Source of the DNA: Streptomyces megasporus
Lineage (GTDB): Bacteria > Actinomycetota > Actinomycetes > Streptomycetales > Streptomycetaceae
Reading direction: 5' to 3'
Assembly: GCF_000718985.1 (NCBI RefSeq)
Contig: NZ_JODL01000004.1
Span: forward strand, 124,001-188,000
DNA: 64,000 bases
The notes under the pieces were generated by a model. That model searched no databases, was not told the origin of the DNA, and saw nothing but the letters and a program-made list of their open reading frames with translations. Positions 54,721 through 63,838 of the stretch are shown here, piece by piece. Each line of letters opens with the position of its first letter. The stretch's first letter is position 1. The translations under genes and the position numbers were made by a program.

Positions 54721-55135
54721 CTCTTGAGCAGCGTGGACTGATCAAGCGGGACCGACGCGGGAGCGCGCACGTCGCGATCGTGACATCGGACGGCCCCGGT
54801 TCCACCTCAAGCGCGGCGAGCACCCGAGGTCGGTGCGGGCGGAGGGGGAGCGCTCGGCATCGCCTGCCGAGCGAGCAGCCCGCGTTCCCGCTGATGGAGC
54901 GGAGCCGATCGCCCGGCTCGCTTCCTCCGTTCCTGGGAAACCCACCGTGCCCGGTCCGAGCCCGCTGCCCCGGGCGGTGACGGGCGGCCTGCCACGACGT
55001 GCGGGTGCGGGGTGGTGGCGGCCCGTACGGACGGACTCGTACGGGCCGCCGCGGATCACCGGCGGGAGACGGCGGTGTGCGATGACTCCCTCGGGCCGTG
55101 TCGGTCCGCGCCACCCGTGCCCGCGGGCACGGTAC
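54721..55135. other. Gene-free region at the cluster border
   Basis: Together with the integrase scar, about 640 bases (54500-55135) have no intact gene. I see no promoter or strong hairpin. GTTCGAATCC near 54702 resembles a tRNA T-loop, but no tRNA can be folded around it. Confidence 0.5.
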
Positions 55136-55633
55136 TCAACCGCGGCGCGGGACGACCGTCCGACCGACCCAGAAACCGACCAGTGCTTGCACCACCGCGA
55201 TCAGCAGTGCGGCGGAGACCGTCACGGTGGCGAGCGGCGGAAGGCCGGCGAGGGCCGCGGCCGTCCGGGCGACCTCGCCCACCGGCGCGCCGCCCAGTGC
55301 CTGCCGACCGAGCGGCAGTGCCCAGCCGAGCGCACCGGCGAGCGCCACGGCCGACGCGCCGCGCCACAGCCGCGCGGACCGGAGCCGGCCGACCGCACCG
55401 ACGGCCGCGCCCACCAGGAACGGCATGAACCAGGCGCCGATGAGCGTGCCCAGCGCGATCGCCGCCGTCGAGCCGGCGACCACGCCGACCGCTGTCGCGG
55501 CGGCCCGCCTCCTTCCCCTCCCCTCCGCACGGTCCGGCGCGGCTGCGGCGGAACCGGAGGCAGCCGGTTCCACGGAGGGCCCGGGGCTTTCCCGGCCGTC
55601 CCCGGACCGAGCCGTGAGATCGGTGGTGGTCAT
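55136..55633 (-). CDS. Small multi-span membrane protein, unknown
   Basis: A 165-residue protein. The first ~45 residues are Ser/Ala/Arg-rich and cytoplasmic. About four hydrophobic segments follow (starting near AAATAVGVVAGSTAAIALG, LIGAWFMPFLVGAAVGAVG, then around residues 95-110 and 130-155). No family is recognised. It starts 5 bases after the stop of the acylase gene, so it is the last gene of that minus-strand unit. A role in export, anchoring or immunity is possible but unsupported. Confidence 0.7.
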   Translation of the reverse strand: MTTTDLTARSGDGRESPGPSVEPAASGSAAAAPDRAEGRGRRRAAATAVGVVAGSTAAIALGTLIGAWFMPFLVGAAVGAVGRLRSARLWRGASAVALAGALGWALPLGRQALGGAPVGEVARTAAALAGLPPLATVTVSAALLIAVVQALVGFWVGRTVVPRRG

Positions 55634-55638
55634 CTCGC

Positions 55639-58257
55639 TCACCTCTTCGGCCGCAGTGTCCACTGGATGTCCCCTCCGCCCTGCTCGTCCGCGGTGCGCA
55701 GGGGCAGCAGCTCGCCCTTCCACCAGTGCGGGGCGAGGTTCTTGTACCAGGGCGACGCGGGGTTGTCGCTCTGCCCGCCCGGATAGATCGCCTCGGCGTC
55801 GGCCCGGCCCGAGGCGTCCCAGCCGACCACCATGCGCAAGCTGGGGCCGTAGTCCGACAGCAGGCCGTTGTCGGCGACGTTCACCGTCCACGGGCTGCCG
55901 TCCGAGGGGTACGGACCGTCGCCGAGGTAGGGGGCCCCCGTGAGCGAGGGGATCACCCGCTCGTGGATGCGTCCCCACTCCCAGGTCGCCGGGTCCTTGC
56001 CCAGCCGCCCGTCCAGGTACGACACGGCTCCGGCGAACGCCTCGCGCATCGCCTCGTCGGCGGTCCGCTTCCGCTCGCCCGGTGGTGTGAACGCCGGGTT
56101 GTCCGGGTCGCTGAACGTCCACTTCTCCAGGTTCTGCATGAGCGTCACCGGGGTGCGCAGCAGGTCGAGGCCGGCCGGGTCGACCTCCACGGGGACCTTG
56201 GCATGGTCCCACCAGGGCTGGAAGACCACGGAGACGTACTCCCCGTAGAACGCGAACCAGACCGCGGCGGCGGCCGAGTCGGTGTCCATCGAGCCGTCCC
56301 AGGAGGCCAGCAGACCGCGGGCGGTCTCCTGCTGCTCGGTGAGCTCGCCGTCCTCCAGTGCCTTGAGCAGTTCCGGCACCATCCGCACTGCCAGTTCGTC
56401 GACGACGTCGTTCTGCAACTCGGCGAAGTCCGCCGTGGTGAGGCCGGTGCGGTCGGAGAGCCGGGAGAGGATGCGGTTGGTCCGGTAGCCGACGTCGAAG
56501 TTCGAGGCGGGGCCTATGTAGTAGGGGTAGTCCGGCCCGACCGGGCGCTGGTTGGCCGTGACCGCCACGTTGCCCGGCGGGTTGTAGACCTGCGGGACCG
56601 CCTCGAACGGGATGGTGCCGGTGATGTCCGACTCGCCGGTTCCGGACAGCGGGCCGCGCGGGTCCCCGGAGGAGATCTGCGGGTAGTAACCCGGGGCGAT
56701 GATGCCGATGTTGCCCTTCTTGTCGGCGTAGACGAAGTTCTGCGCCGGAGCGTGCCAGCCGCGCAGGGCGTTCCGGAAGCTGTCCCAGTCGTGCGCCCTG
56801 TTGAGGTCGAGCAGGGCCGCGAGGTCCTGGGAGGGCCGGTTGCCCATCCACTCGACGGCGGTGGTCTGGCCCTTGTCCGTCATCAACGGTCCGTGAACGG
56901 TCAGCTTGACCTCCACCTGCACCGGCTTCCCGCCTCGGACCGGGACGGTGTAGCGGACCTTCTCCATCGGGCGCCAGGCGCCCTTCCAGTAGTAGGAGTC
57001 CGGGCGGTCCGGACTGGTCTTCTCCCGGTAGTAGAAGGTCGCCTGGTTCTGGACGGCGGTCAGGGACCAGGAGATGTCGGCGTTCCGCCCGATCAGGACG
57101 GCCGGCATACCGGGCAGACTCACCCCGGTGACGTCGTATCCGGGGGACTTGAGGGAGAGCTGGTACCAGTACGAGGGCAGCGAGAGCCGCAGATGCGGGT
57201 CGCCGGCGAGCAGCGCGCCGTCTCCGGCGGCCGGCCCGTTGGCCACCCAGGCGTTGCTGTTGGGGTGGAGGTGCCGTGCGGTGGGCGGCAGTTCGGCCAT
57301 CCTCCTCAGGATGGCGGTCGCCGCCTGGACGGTGGCGTCGCCGGTCTCCGCCCCGCCCTGCGGCCCGTCGCCCCCGGCCGCCGGGCCGGCCGATGCCTGC
57401 GAGGGCCGCGAACCGGGCTCTTCCCGCTCCGCGTCCCGGGTCTTCTTTTGGACGACGCCGCCCTCGGCCGCGTTGGCGTTGGGCGTGGTGATCGGGTCCG
57501 TGCCGAGGTCCTTGTACGGGCCGGGCGCGTAGGGGTGCTGCTCGTTCGCGGGGAGCACCGGGAACCACTCGGAGGCCCGCTCCGCGCCGAGCGACTTGTC
57601 GAGCAGAGCGTAGGTCAGCGGCTTGGTGTCGAAGCTCAGTTGCTGGGTGAGGACACCCTGGACGACCAGGCTGTCCACCGGCGTCCAGCGCTCCGGCCGG
57701 ACGCCGGTGAGGGCGTGGACGGCAGGCCAGTCGTGGTTCTTCTCCAGTTCGTCGAGGCGGGCGTTGACCCCGGCCGAGTACGCGACGAGCGCCTTGGCGG
57801 CGGCGCTGTCGCGCGGCATGTCCGCCCAGGTGGCCTCGGCGGTGCGCTTGATGCCGAGCGTCAACTCGAAGACGTCCGAGTCGATGGCGGAGGGACCGTT
57901 CAGCTCGGCGAGCCTGCCCTCGCCGAGCCGCCGCTGCACGTCCATCTGGACGAGCCGGAAGCGGGCGGCAAGGTACCCCTGCGCCAGGAAGAGGTCCTCG
58001 TCGGTGGAGGCGCGCACGGAGGCGACGCCGTCCGAGGTGAACGAGACCTCGACGGGCCGGGACAGCCCCGGCAGGTCGAGCCGTTCGTCGTGTGGGCGCT
58101 GGGCGTCGTCCGCGGACTGCCAGACGCCCCGGCCGGGTTCGAGGGCCCGGCCGAGGGCGGGAACCGGTCCCAGGCCGGCCCCCAGGACGAACATGGTCAC
58201 AGCGGCCGTGAGCAGTGCGCCCACCACTCCGGCCGTGCGACGGATCCTTGCTTTCAT
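55639..58257 (-). CDS. Penicillin acylase family N-terminal-nucleophile hydrolase
   Basis: An 872-residue exported amidohydrolase. The start MKARIRR with a hydrophobic core (residues ~8-30) directs export. I prefer ATG 58257, with GGAGAG upstream, over ATG 58272. The proenzyme would be cut before Ser334 in HPNSNAW, giving alpha and beta chains; this Ser is the nucleophile. Other family segments are GDPHLRLSLPSYWYQ, GMPAVLIGRN and ITANQRP-like VTANQRPVG. A ~60-residue charged linker precedes the cut site. Relatives deacylate lipopeptides, acyl-homoserine lactones or penicillins. In this cluster, removal of an acyl group from the peptide product outside the cell is the leading idea. Confidence 0.88.
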   Translation of the reverse strand: MKARIRRTAGVVGALLTAAVTMFVLGAGLGPVPALGRALEPGRGVWQSADDAQRPHDERLDLPGLSRPVEVSFTSDGVASVRASTDEDLFLAQGYLAARFRLVQMDVQRRLGEGRLAELNGPSAIDSDVFELTLGIKRTAEATWADMPRDSAAAKALVAYSAGVNARLDELEKNHDWPAVHALTGVRPERWTPVDSLVVQGVLTQQLSFDTKPLTYALLDKSLGAERASEWFPVLPANEQHPYAPGPYKDLGTDPITTPNANAAEGGVVQKKTRDAEREEPGSRPSQASAGPAAGGDGPQGGAETGDATVQAATAILRRMAELPPTARHLHPNSNAWVANGPAAGDGALLAGDPHLRLSLPSYWYQLSLKSPGYDVTGVSLPGMPAVLIGRNADISWSLTAVQNQATFYYREKTSPDRPDSYYWKGAWRPMEKVRYTVPVRGGKPVQVEVKLTVHGPLMTDKGQTTAVEWMGNRPSQDLAALLDLNRAHDWDSFRNALRGWHAPAQNFVYADKKGNIGIIAPGYYPQISSGDPRGPLSGTGESDITGTIPFEAVPQVYNPPGNVAVTANQRPVGPDYPYYIGPASNFDVGYRTNRILSRLSDRTGLTTADFAELQNDVVDELAVRMVPELLKALEDGELTEQQETARGLLASWDGSMDTDSAAAAVWFAFYGEYVSVVFQPWWDHAKVPVEVDPAGLDLLRTPVTLMQNLEKWTFSDPDNPAFTPPGERKRTADEAMREAFAGAVSYLDGRLGKDPATWEWGRIHERVIPSLTGAPYLGDGPYPSDGSPWTVNVADNGLLSDYGPSLRMVVGWDASGRADAEAIYPGGQSDNPASPWYKNLAPHWWKGELLPLRTADEQGGGDIQWTLRPKR

Positions 58258-58326
58258 CACTCTCCAGATCATCGGTCTGCGAGGCGCCGGCGTGGGAACC
58301 GGCCTTCCGCCGCCGTGGGTGGCCGG

Positions 58327-59742
58327 TCAGCCGCGGGCGATGTTGCGGATCTTGATCCGGGTGTACTCGAGCAGCCCCCAGTGGCCGTACTCCACTCCCC
58401 TGCCGGAACAACGGGCCCCGCCGAAGGGCACGTTGTGCCGCAGGTCCCCGTGGGTGTTGACCCACACCGTGCCGCAGTCCAGGAGCGGGGCGACCGCCTC
58501 GGCCGCCTCGGCGTCGCCCCACAGGGAGGCACCCAGCCCGTACCGGGTGGAGTTGGCCCTGCGGACGGCGTCGTCCAGGTTCTCGTAGGCGATGACGGGA
58601 ATGACGGGGCCGAACTGCTCCTCCAGTTCGAGTTCGGTGCCGTCGGGAAGATCCGTCACCACGGTCGGCGGGTAGAAGTGGCCGGGGCCGCCGAGCGGCT
58701 TGCCGCCCGTGACGACGCGTGCGCCGCGCGCGACCGCGTCGTCGACCAGCGCCGTCACCCGCTCCAACTGGGCCCGGCTGACCAGGGGGCCGAACTCGGT
58801 CGCCGGATCACTGCCCGCGCCCACGACGGCGGTCTCGGCCAAACGCGCCAGGGCCTGGACCAGTTCCTCCGCACGCGCGCGTTCCACGTAGACACGCTTG
58901 ACAGCCGCGCAGAACTGGCCGCTGTTGGCCATCGCCGCCTGGAACAGGGCCGGAGCGACAGCGGTGACGTCCGTACCGGGCAGGACGATCGCCGGGTCGT
59001 TTCCGCCGAGTTCCAGCACGACCGCCTTGAACTGTGCGGCCCCCTGGAGGGCGATGGCCCGTCCGGTCTCCACGGAACCGGTGAACGAGATCATCCGGAC
59101 GCCGGGATGCGAGGTGAGCGCCTCGCCCAGGGCGTTGTCGCCGCTGATGACGTTCAGCACGCCGGGCGGCAGGCAGTCGCGGATCACCTCTCCGACGCGG
59201 AGCGTCGACAGCGGCGTCTGCGGGGAGGGCTTGAGCACCACGGTGTTCCCCGCCAGCAGGGCCGGGGCGTACTTGCAGACCGACAGGATGATCGGGAAGT
59301 TGGACGGCGCGATGGCCGCCACGACCCCGTGCGGCACCCGCTCCATCGTGATGCGGGAGGAGTCGCCGTCCTCCAGCGTCTCCCGGCCGATGGTCAGGTC
59401 GGCGGTGTGGCCGAACCAGTCGGCGGACAGCCGGACCTCGGCGCGGGCGTTGGACAGCGGCTTGCCCTGCTCCCGGCTGAGCAGTTCGGCGACCTCGTCC
59501 AGATGGGCCGCCAGGGCCTCACCGCAGGCACGCAGGCACGCGCGACGGTCGTCCTCGCCGCGGGCCGCCCAGTCGGCGCCCGCGGTGGTGGCGGCCTCCA
59601 CCGCCTCGTCGAGCTGCTCCGGGGAGCACGACGGGGAGTGCGCGAACACCTCGCCCGTGGCCGGGTTCTCCACGGGCAGGCCCGTGCCCGGCACCGCACG
59701 ACCGCCGATGGTCATCGTCACCGAGGGAGCGGAAGCGGTCAT
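58327..59742 (-). CDS. Aldehyde dehydrogenase (NAD(P)-dependent)
   Basis: A 471-residue aldehyde dehydrogenase. The active-site residues are present: Asn148 in APSNFP, Glu244 in LELGGNDP, and Cys278 in [18 protein letters not shown] forms the cofactor loop. Sequence and length are like succinate-semialdehyde/betaine-aldehyde types. The ATG overlaps the MbtH stop (ATGA), so it is translated with MbtH. In the cluster it may make an unusual acid or amino-acid building block by oxidising an aldehyde; the substrate is unknown. Confidence 0.92.
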   Translation of the reverse strand: MTASAPSVTMTIGGRAVPGTGLPVENPATGEVFAHSPSCSPEQLDEAVEAATTAGADWAARGEDDRRACLRACGEALAAHLDEVAELLSREQGKPLSNARAEVRLSADWFGHTADLTIGRETLEDGDSSRITMERVPHGVVAAIAPSNFPIILSVCKYAPALLAGNTVVLKPSPQTPLSTLRVGEVIRDCLPPGVLNVISGDNALGEALTSHPGVRMISFTGSVETGRAIALQGAAQFKAVVLELGGNDPAIVLPGTDVTAVAPALFQAAMANSGQFCAAVKRVYVERARAEELVQALARLAETAVVGAGSDPATEFGPLVSRAQLERVTALVDDAVARGARVVTGGKPLGGPGHFYPPTVVTDLPDGTELELEEQFGPVIPVIAYENLDDAVRRANSTRYGLGASLWGDAEAAEAVAPLLDCGTVWVNTHGDLRHNVPFGGARCSGRGVEYGHWGLLEYTRIKIRNIARG

Positions 59743-59999
59743 CGGGCGGCTCCCGTCCGTCCGGCCCCGGCCGCCGCGCCCGCCGGGGAGTCCGCCCCGT
59801 CCATCCTCCGGCGCAGGCTCAGGGGGCGCATGTCCGTCCAGACCTCCTCCACATACTCCAGGCACTCGTCCTTGCCGCCCTGCTTTCCGGCATCGCGCCA
59901 GCCGCTCGGAATTTCCCGGTCCAGCGGCCAGATGGAGTACTGCTCCTCGTGATTCACTACCACCCTGAACTGTTCGGTGACTGTCTCTTCCTGATTCAC
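59739..59999 (-). CDS. MbtH-like protein
   Basis: An 86-residue MbtH family protein, a small activator that binds NRPS adenylation domains. The signature is complete: [19 protein letters not shown], and [21 protein letters not shown] ~16-residue tail after the fold ([15 protein letters not shown]) is extra. GTG 59999 has GAGAGG upstream. It is the first gene of the minus-strand unit that also holds the aldehyde dehydrogenase, the acylase and the membrane protein. Its presence means that at least one adenylation domain of this cluster probably depends on it. Confidence 0.95.
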   Translation of the reverse strand: MNQEETVTEQFRVVVNHEEQYSIWPLDREIPSGWRDAGKQGGKDECLEYVEEVWTDMRPLSLRRRMDGADSPAGAAAGAGRTGAAR

Positions 60000-60104
60000 G
60001 GTAATCCTCTCTGGCTGCGTCTTCCGTTTTCCGATCGAATTGCTAGAGTGACCTTCCGGCCGCCACGCGAGCGGCCGGAAAAACCCGTCGAAAGGATTTC
60101 TTCC
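60000..60104. promoter_or_regulatory. Divergent promoter region of mbtH and deacetylase genes
   Basis: This short stretch is clearly richer in A/T than its surroundings. TAGAGT at 60044-60049 is a candidate -10 for the deacetylase, with no good -35. It probably carries both start points of the divergent units. Confidence 0.45.
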
Positions 60105-60992
60105 ATGGAAAGCCTTGAAGTCCCCGCCGTGGACTGGCCGGAGCGGACCGCTTCCGGTGACTGGCTCCGGGGCTCCTCCGCAGTCGTCGTGCTGAGCGTC
60201 GACGTCGACGCCGAGTCGCCGGTCCTGGCCCGCGGTGAGCGCTACTTGAACCACCTGACCACCATGTCCCATCAGGCGTACGGGCCGCGGGTCGGTGTTC
60301 CGCGCATTCTCGACCTGCTCGGCCGTTACAATCTCCCGGCCACGTTCTTCGTGCCCGGTGTCACCGCGGAGCGGTGGCCGTCGGTAATGAATTCGGTGGC
60401 CGAGCGGGGACACGAGATAGCGATGCACGGATTTACCCACCGGCATCCGGTGCATCTTTCCGAGGCAGAGCAGCGGGAAGAGATCGAGCGGAGCCTGAAG
60501 ACTTTTTCCGAATTCGGTGTGAAGCCGGTGGGGTACCGCGCGCCCAACTGGGAGATGACCCGGTACACGCTGGACCTGCTCGGGGAATTCGGGCTGCGCT
60601 ACGACTCCTCCCTCATGGACGACGACCGGCCGTACGCGCTGCTCAGCGGAGGCAGGAGGATCGCCGAGCTGCCGGTGCAGTGGTTGCTGGACGACTGGGA
60701 GCAGTACGCCTTCCTCCCCGAACCGGACGTCGGCCGGCTCATCGAGGCTCCCTCGAAGGTGGTGGAGCTGTGGACGTCCGAGTTGGACGCCATGCGCGAG
60801 TTCGGCTCGCTGTGCGTGCTGACGCTCCATCCCTTCCTCACCGGCCGCCCGTCGCGGCTCCACGCGCTGGAGCAGTTCATCCAGTTCGCCCTCTCGCGCG
60901 GCGACGTGCGCTTCGCGCGGGCCGACGAGGTGGCCGAACTGGTCCTGAACCGCGGGGAGAGCACGGAGAGCACGGCGAGCGGGCAGGCTTAG
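60105..60992 (+). CDS. Polysaccharide deacetylase (NodB homology) family protein
   Basis: A 295-residue cytoplasmic carbohydrate-esterase-4-fold hydrolase; no signal peptide is present. Metal-site motifs are [10 protein letters not shown] (residues ~27-36) and HGFTHRHP with the His pair. YRAPNWEM is the RxPW-like motif, and [10 protein letters not shown] resembles the later LxxH motif. It resembles the cytoplasmic allantoinase/imidase-like branch more than cell-wall deacetylases. ATG 60105 has AAAGGA upstream. In the cluster it may remove an acyl or formyl group from a precursor. The substrate is unknown. Confidence 0.88.
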   Translation: MESLEVPAVDWPERTASGDWLRGSSAVVVLSVDVDAESPVLARGERYLNHLTTMSHQAYGPRVGVPRILDLLGRYNLPATFFVPGVTAERWPSVMNSVAERGHEIAMHGFTHRHPVHLSEAEQREEIERSLKTFSEFGVKPVGYRAPNWEMTRYTLDLLGEFGLRYDSSLMDDDRPYALLSGGRRIAELPVQWLLDDWEQYAFLPEPDVGRLIEAPSKVVELWTSELDAMREFGSLCVLTLHPFLTGRPSRLHALEQFIQFALSRGDVRFARADEVAELVLNRGESTESTASGQA

Positions 60993-61006
60993 CACTTGAC
61001 GGGGCG

Positions 61007-61792
61007 TCATGCCCGAATCTCTCGGTTCCTCGCTCCGCCGGCCGCCGGAGGTCGGTGGGCGAGGAGTCGGGCCACGCACTCCTCGGCCAGCGCGGCAAGG
61101 CTGGAGACCGAGCGCTCCTCGGGCAGGCCGGCGGCGGCGTAGGCGATGGGCAGTTCGGTGCAGGCCGTGAGCACGGGCAGGTCGCGCTCACGCCACAGCT
61201 CGCGTGCCGCCGCACCCAGCACTTCTCCGGCCCGGTCGGTCTCGTTGGCCTTGACCAGTATCCCGGCACGGTGGATCCGGTCCTGCGTCGCCTCGTCGGG
61301 GAGCAACAGCCGGTAGCCACAGGCGGCCGCTCGCCACTGGTAGAGGCCGCTGCGCACGGTGCCGGTGGTGGCGGCGAGCCAACCGCCGGAGGGGTTGACG
61401 CGCATGGCCGCGCGCAGGGTGGCGTCGACGATGTGGACGAGCGGGACAGGGATGTCCGCCTGGATCCGGTCGATGAAGACGTGCGCCGTGTTGCACGGCA
61501 CGGCGAGCAGGTCGGCTCCCCAGTCGGCCAGTTGGACGAGCCCGCGTCGGATGGCGGGAAGCGGCTCGTCACTGCCGGCGAGGACGGCTCCGGTCCTTTC
61601 CGGTATGCCCGGGTCGGACAGCATCACGATGCGCGGGTGCTGCTGGTCGTTGCCGGCCGGCGTCCTGAGGGCCAGCAGGCGGAGGAACTCGGCTGTGGCC
61701 GCCGGCCCCATGCCGCCGAGCACCCCGAGTGTTCGCGGGACCCCCGTCGCGCCGGTCTCGACGGCGACCGGCCCCCGGTCGGCAGGTGTCAC
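61007..61792 (-). CDS. Aspartate/glutamate racemase family protein
   Basis: A 261-residue PLP-independent racemase. The catalytic cysteine pair is intact: Cys100 in VPCNTAH and Cys211 in TACTELP. The N-terminus [18 protein letters not shown] is typical of aspartate racemases. It is convergent with the deacetylase (14 bases apart) and divergent from the carrier gene. In the cluster it could supply D-Asp or a related D-amino acid for the peptide. A housekeeping role is possible but less likely at this position. Confidence 0.9.
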   Translation of the reverse strand: MTPADRGPVAVETGATGVPRTLGVLGGMGPAATAEFLRLLALRTPAGNDQQHPRIVMLSDPGIPERTGAVLAGSDEPLPAIRRGLVQLADWGADLLAVPCNTAHVFIDRIQADIPVPLVHIVDATLRAAMRVNPSGGWLAATTGTVRSGLYQWRAAACGYRLLLPDEATQDRIHRAGILVKANETDRAGEVLGAAARELWRERDLPVLTACTELPIAYAAAGLPEERSVSSLAALAEECVARLLAHRPPAAGGARNREIRA

Positions 61793-62282
61793 GGCTCTGC
61801 CCCCTTGTAGATCCTGGCCTGTGCCCGTACCACCGCGGTCGCGGGCTTGACTGAGTTACCCGGGGAGATCCTTGGAAGCCCAGGTATGAGAGGAATGGAC
61901 GGCACCCCGCACGGAGACACACCACGGCCCCAAAGGGACCGGAGGGCGGAACGATGCCGCGTTGACGGTGAATCTCGGCCATGCGAGAGGCATGAGACCT
62001 GGCGCTCGGCGCAACGTACCACACCCCGTCAGGTAGCTGCACTAGCCATGCGCAATGTTCAAGCGGCATATCCCCAACGACATAACTCCAGGTCCGGAAG
62101 GGATCAGAGGCTGAACGAAAAAGTTTCCAACATCCCTTGCCTACCCGATCAGCGCTGTGCTTGGATGCCAACGCCTTCTCCGGCAAGGCCGGTTTTCAGT
62201 CATGGCGATTGATGCGACCCAGTCGAACCATCGCTCCGCCGTGCATACCGGCCGGCTTCACATCTCATGCGGGGGGACCGCC
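61793..62282. promoter_or_regulatory. Regulatory region between the racemase and carrier genes
   Basis: 490 bases without a supportable gene. Parts (about 62030-62170) are clearly richer in A/T than the rest of the window, for example GAACGAAAAAGTTTCCAAC. It should hold the promoter of the carrier-desaturase-NRPS unit and that of the racemase. CATAAC near 62081 is a possible -10. Open frames on both strands here look random. GGGGGGA just before 62283 is the ribosome binding site of the carrier gene. Confidence 0.5.
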
Positions 62283-62603
62283 ATGAACGACCAGAGCGCC
62301 ACGCAGCACGTGGCATCCACGTCCGATGCCCTCGACGTGGCAGCGGTGACCGAGACCGTCCTGGAGGTCTGGGCCGACGTCCTCGAGGTCGAGCGGGAGA
62401 CCATCGACCCCGAGACCAGCGACTTCTTCGATTTGGGCGGCTACTCCCTCCTCGCCCTCCAGGCGATCGGCCGTGTCCTCGCGGCCCACGGAGTGGACCA
62501 GGACGAGGCCCTGGAGATCGAAGGGCTGCTCCTCAACCAGCTCTTCGAGACCCCGACCGCGGCGGCACAGGTCTCCTGTCTGATCGCCAATCTCCCGCGG
62601 TAA
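62283..62603 (+). CDS. Free-standing acyl/peptidyl carrier protein
   Basis: A 106-residue carrier protein. The phosphopantetheine site is Ser55 in FFDLGGYSLLALQ, a LGGxSL pattern closer to peptidyl carriers than to fatty-acid ACPs. A ~20-residue N-terminal arm precedes the four-helix fold. It is the first gene of the unit that continues with a desaturase and the NRPS. This order suggests that a loaded acyl or amino-acyl group is modified on this carrier by the desaturase and then handed to the first condensation domain. Confidence 0.92.
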   Translation: MNDQSATQHVASTSDALDVAAVTETVLEVWADVLEVERETIDPETSDFFDLGGYSLLALQAIGRVLAAHGVDQDEALEIEGLLLNQLFETPTAAAQVSCLIANLPR

Positions 62604-62640
62604 CGCGGACGGGCTCCGCGTCTCTTTCCCTTCTCCTGTT

Positions 62641-62664
62641 CGACGCGTATTTCGTCACGCGTCG
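62641..62664 (+). other. Hairpin after the carrier gene
   Basis: CGACGCGT and ACGCGTCG, perfect 8-bp arms with an 8-base loop, 38 bases after the carrier stop. It may reduce read-through into the desaturase gene. Confidence 0.5.
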
Positions 62665-62813
62665 ATATCCATGAAAAAGCTCCACACGGGGCGGCTACTG
62701 GCGCTGCCGCTCGCGGGTGTGTGCTTCTGTGCGTCCGTTTCTCCCGCCTCGGACCGAAACTCCGGGCGAATTCTCGGAAACAACCGGCAAGTGACACACA
62801 CATAAGGGCGGAC

Positions 62814-62841
62814 TTCCGTCCCGGTGGATTCAGGGACGGAA
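62814..62841 (+). promoter_or_regulatory. Inverted repeat in the desaturase leader
   Basis: TTCCGTCCC and GGGACGGAA with a 10-base spacer end 38 bases before the desaturase ATG, right after an A/T-richer stretch (ACACACACATAAGG). Together with the 62641 hairpin it fills the 275-base gap between the two genes. It may be an operator or a second hairpin. Confidence 0.5.
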
Positions 62842-62878
62842 ACCCGCGGTACGCGGCTTTGGGAAGGTGTCATAGTCC

Positions 62879-63838
62879 ATGTCTTCGGATGCGAACGCCT
62901 CGGCGTCGCAGCTCCTCTTCCAGCGGGTCAAGGTCAGCGCCGCGGACGAGCGGATATTCGTCATCAAGCTCCTGGCCGCGGGCTGCCTCTGGGCCGCCGG
63001 GGCGGTACTCGCGCTGGCCGGCGGCTGGTGGCCGGTCAGGGTGGCGGGGGTCGTCCTGGTGGGCCTGATGTACACGCACTGGGTCGAGCTGCAACACCAG
63101 TGCCTGCATCACTCGGCGTTCCGGTCGCCCCGCTGGCACCGGCTGGTCGGCGTGCCGTTGGGGGTGCCGATGCTGGTCTCCTACAGCCACTACCGGGTGC
63201 GGCACCTGCAGCACCACCGTTATCTGGGCACCGACAAGGACTCCGAGTTCTTCGGCTTCGCCACCCGGCAGAAGCTGACCTGGGGGGTGCTGGTACGCGA
63301 GTGCTTCGCCTTCGGCCGGATGGGGGCCGCCCTGATGGACGTCGTGCGCTGCTGGCGCGGTGGCTGGGAATACGGCATGGGCCAGATAGCCGAGGCTCGT
63401 AAACGCGAAATCGTCGGCGAGTACCGGATGTTCGCGCTGCCGGTCGTCGCGGCGGTGGTCCTCTGTACGCTCGGGTACGGGGAGCCGGTGCTCTGGCTCT
63501 GGCTGCTTCCTCTGCTCGTCGCCGTGCCGGCGCACTTCCTGGTCGAACTCCCCGAGCACGTCCTGTGCGACAACTGGAGCACCGACGTACTGCTCAACAC
63601 CCGTTCCATAACCGGCAGTCGGTTCAGCACGTGGTTCACCAACGGCAACAACCTCCACATCGAGCACCACGCGGCGATGGTGGTGCCCATCAACCGCCTC
63701 AGGGAACGGCACAGCACCACGCTGGAACTGGCCAAGCACACCTCGCGCACCTATCCGAAGTTCTACTGGGCCGTCATCAAGGAGGCACACGCCAACAGCC
63801 GTGTCGCCAGATCCCCGGAGCGTGGCGCCGATGAGTAG
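62879..63838 (+). CDS. Membrane fatty-acid desaturase family protein
   Basis: A 319-residue integral membrane di-iron enzyme. Two N-terminal helices and a second pair near residue 180 are present. The three His boxes are HQCLHH (73-78), a HxxxxHxxHH set (H104, H109, H112, H113) and HIEHH (260-264), so the iron site is complete. The ATG has GGAAGGTG about ten bases upstream. It overlaps the NRPS start by 8 bases. The family desaturates or hydroxylates acyl chains; here the substrate is probably bound to the adjacent carrier, or is the lipid tail of the peptide. Confidence 0.92.
   Translation: MSSDANASASQLLFQRVKVSAADERIFVIKLLAAGCLWAAGAVLALAGGWWPVRVAGVVLVGLMYTHWVELQHQCLHHSAFRSPRWHRLVGVPLGVPMLVSYSHYRVRHLQHHRYLGTDKDSEFFGFATRQKLTWGVLVRECFAFGRMGAALMDVVRCWRGGWEYGMGQIAEARKREIVGEYRMFALPVVAAVVLCTLGYGEPVLWLWLLPLLVAVPAHFLVELPEHVLCDNWSTDVLLNTRSITGSRFSTWFTNGNNLHIEHHAAMVVPINRLRERHSTTLELAKHTSRTYPKFYWAVIKEAHANSRVARSPERGADE

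Noticed and set aside
54695..54735. GTTCGAATCC like a tRNA T-loop beside the integrase scar
   Set aside because: The flanking stem does not pair and no acceptor, D or anticodon arm can be folded; at most a trace of an attachment site.
61569..62186. A 205-residue minus-strand frame upstream of the racemase
   Set aside because: It runs out of frame through the racemase gene, shows no family features and has no usable ribosome binding site; I treat the upstream part as control DNA.
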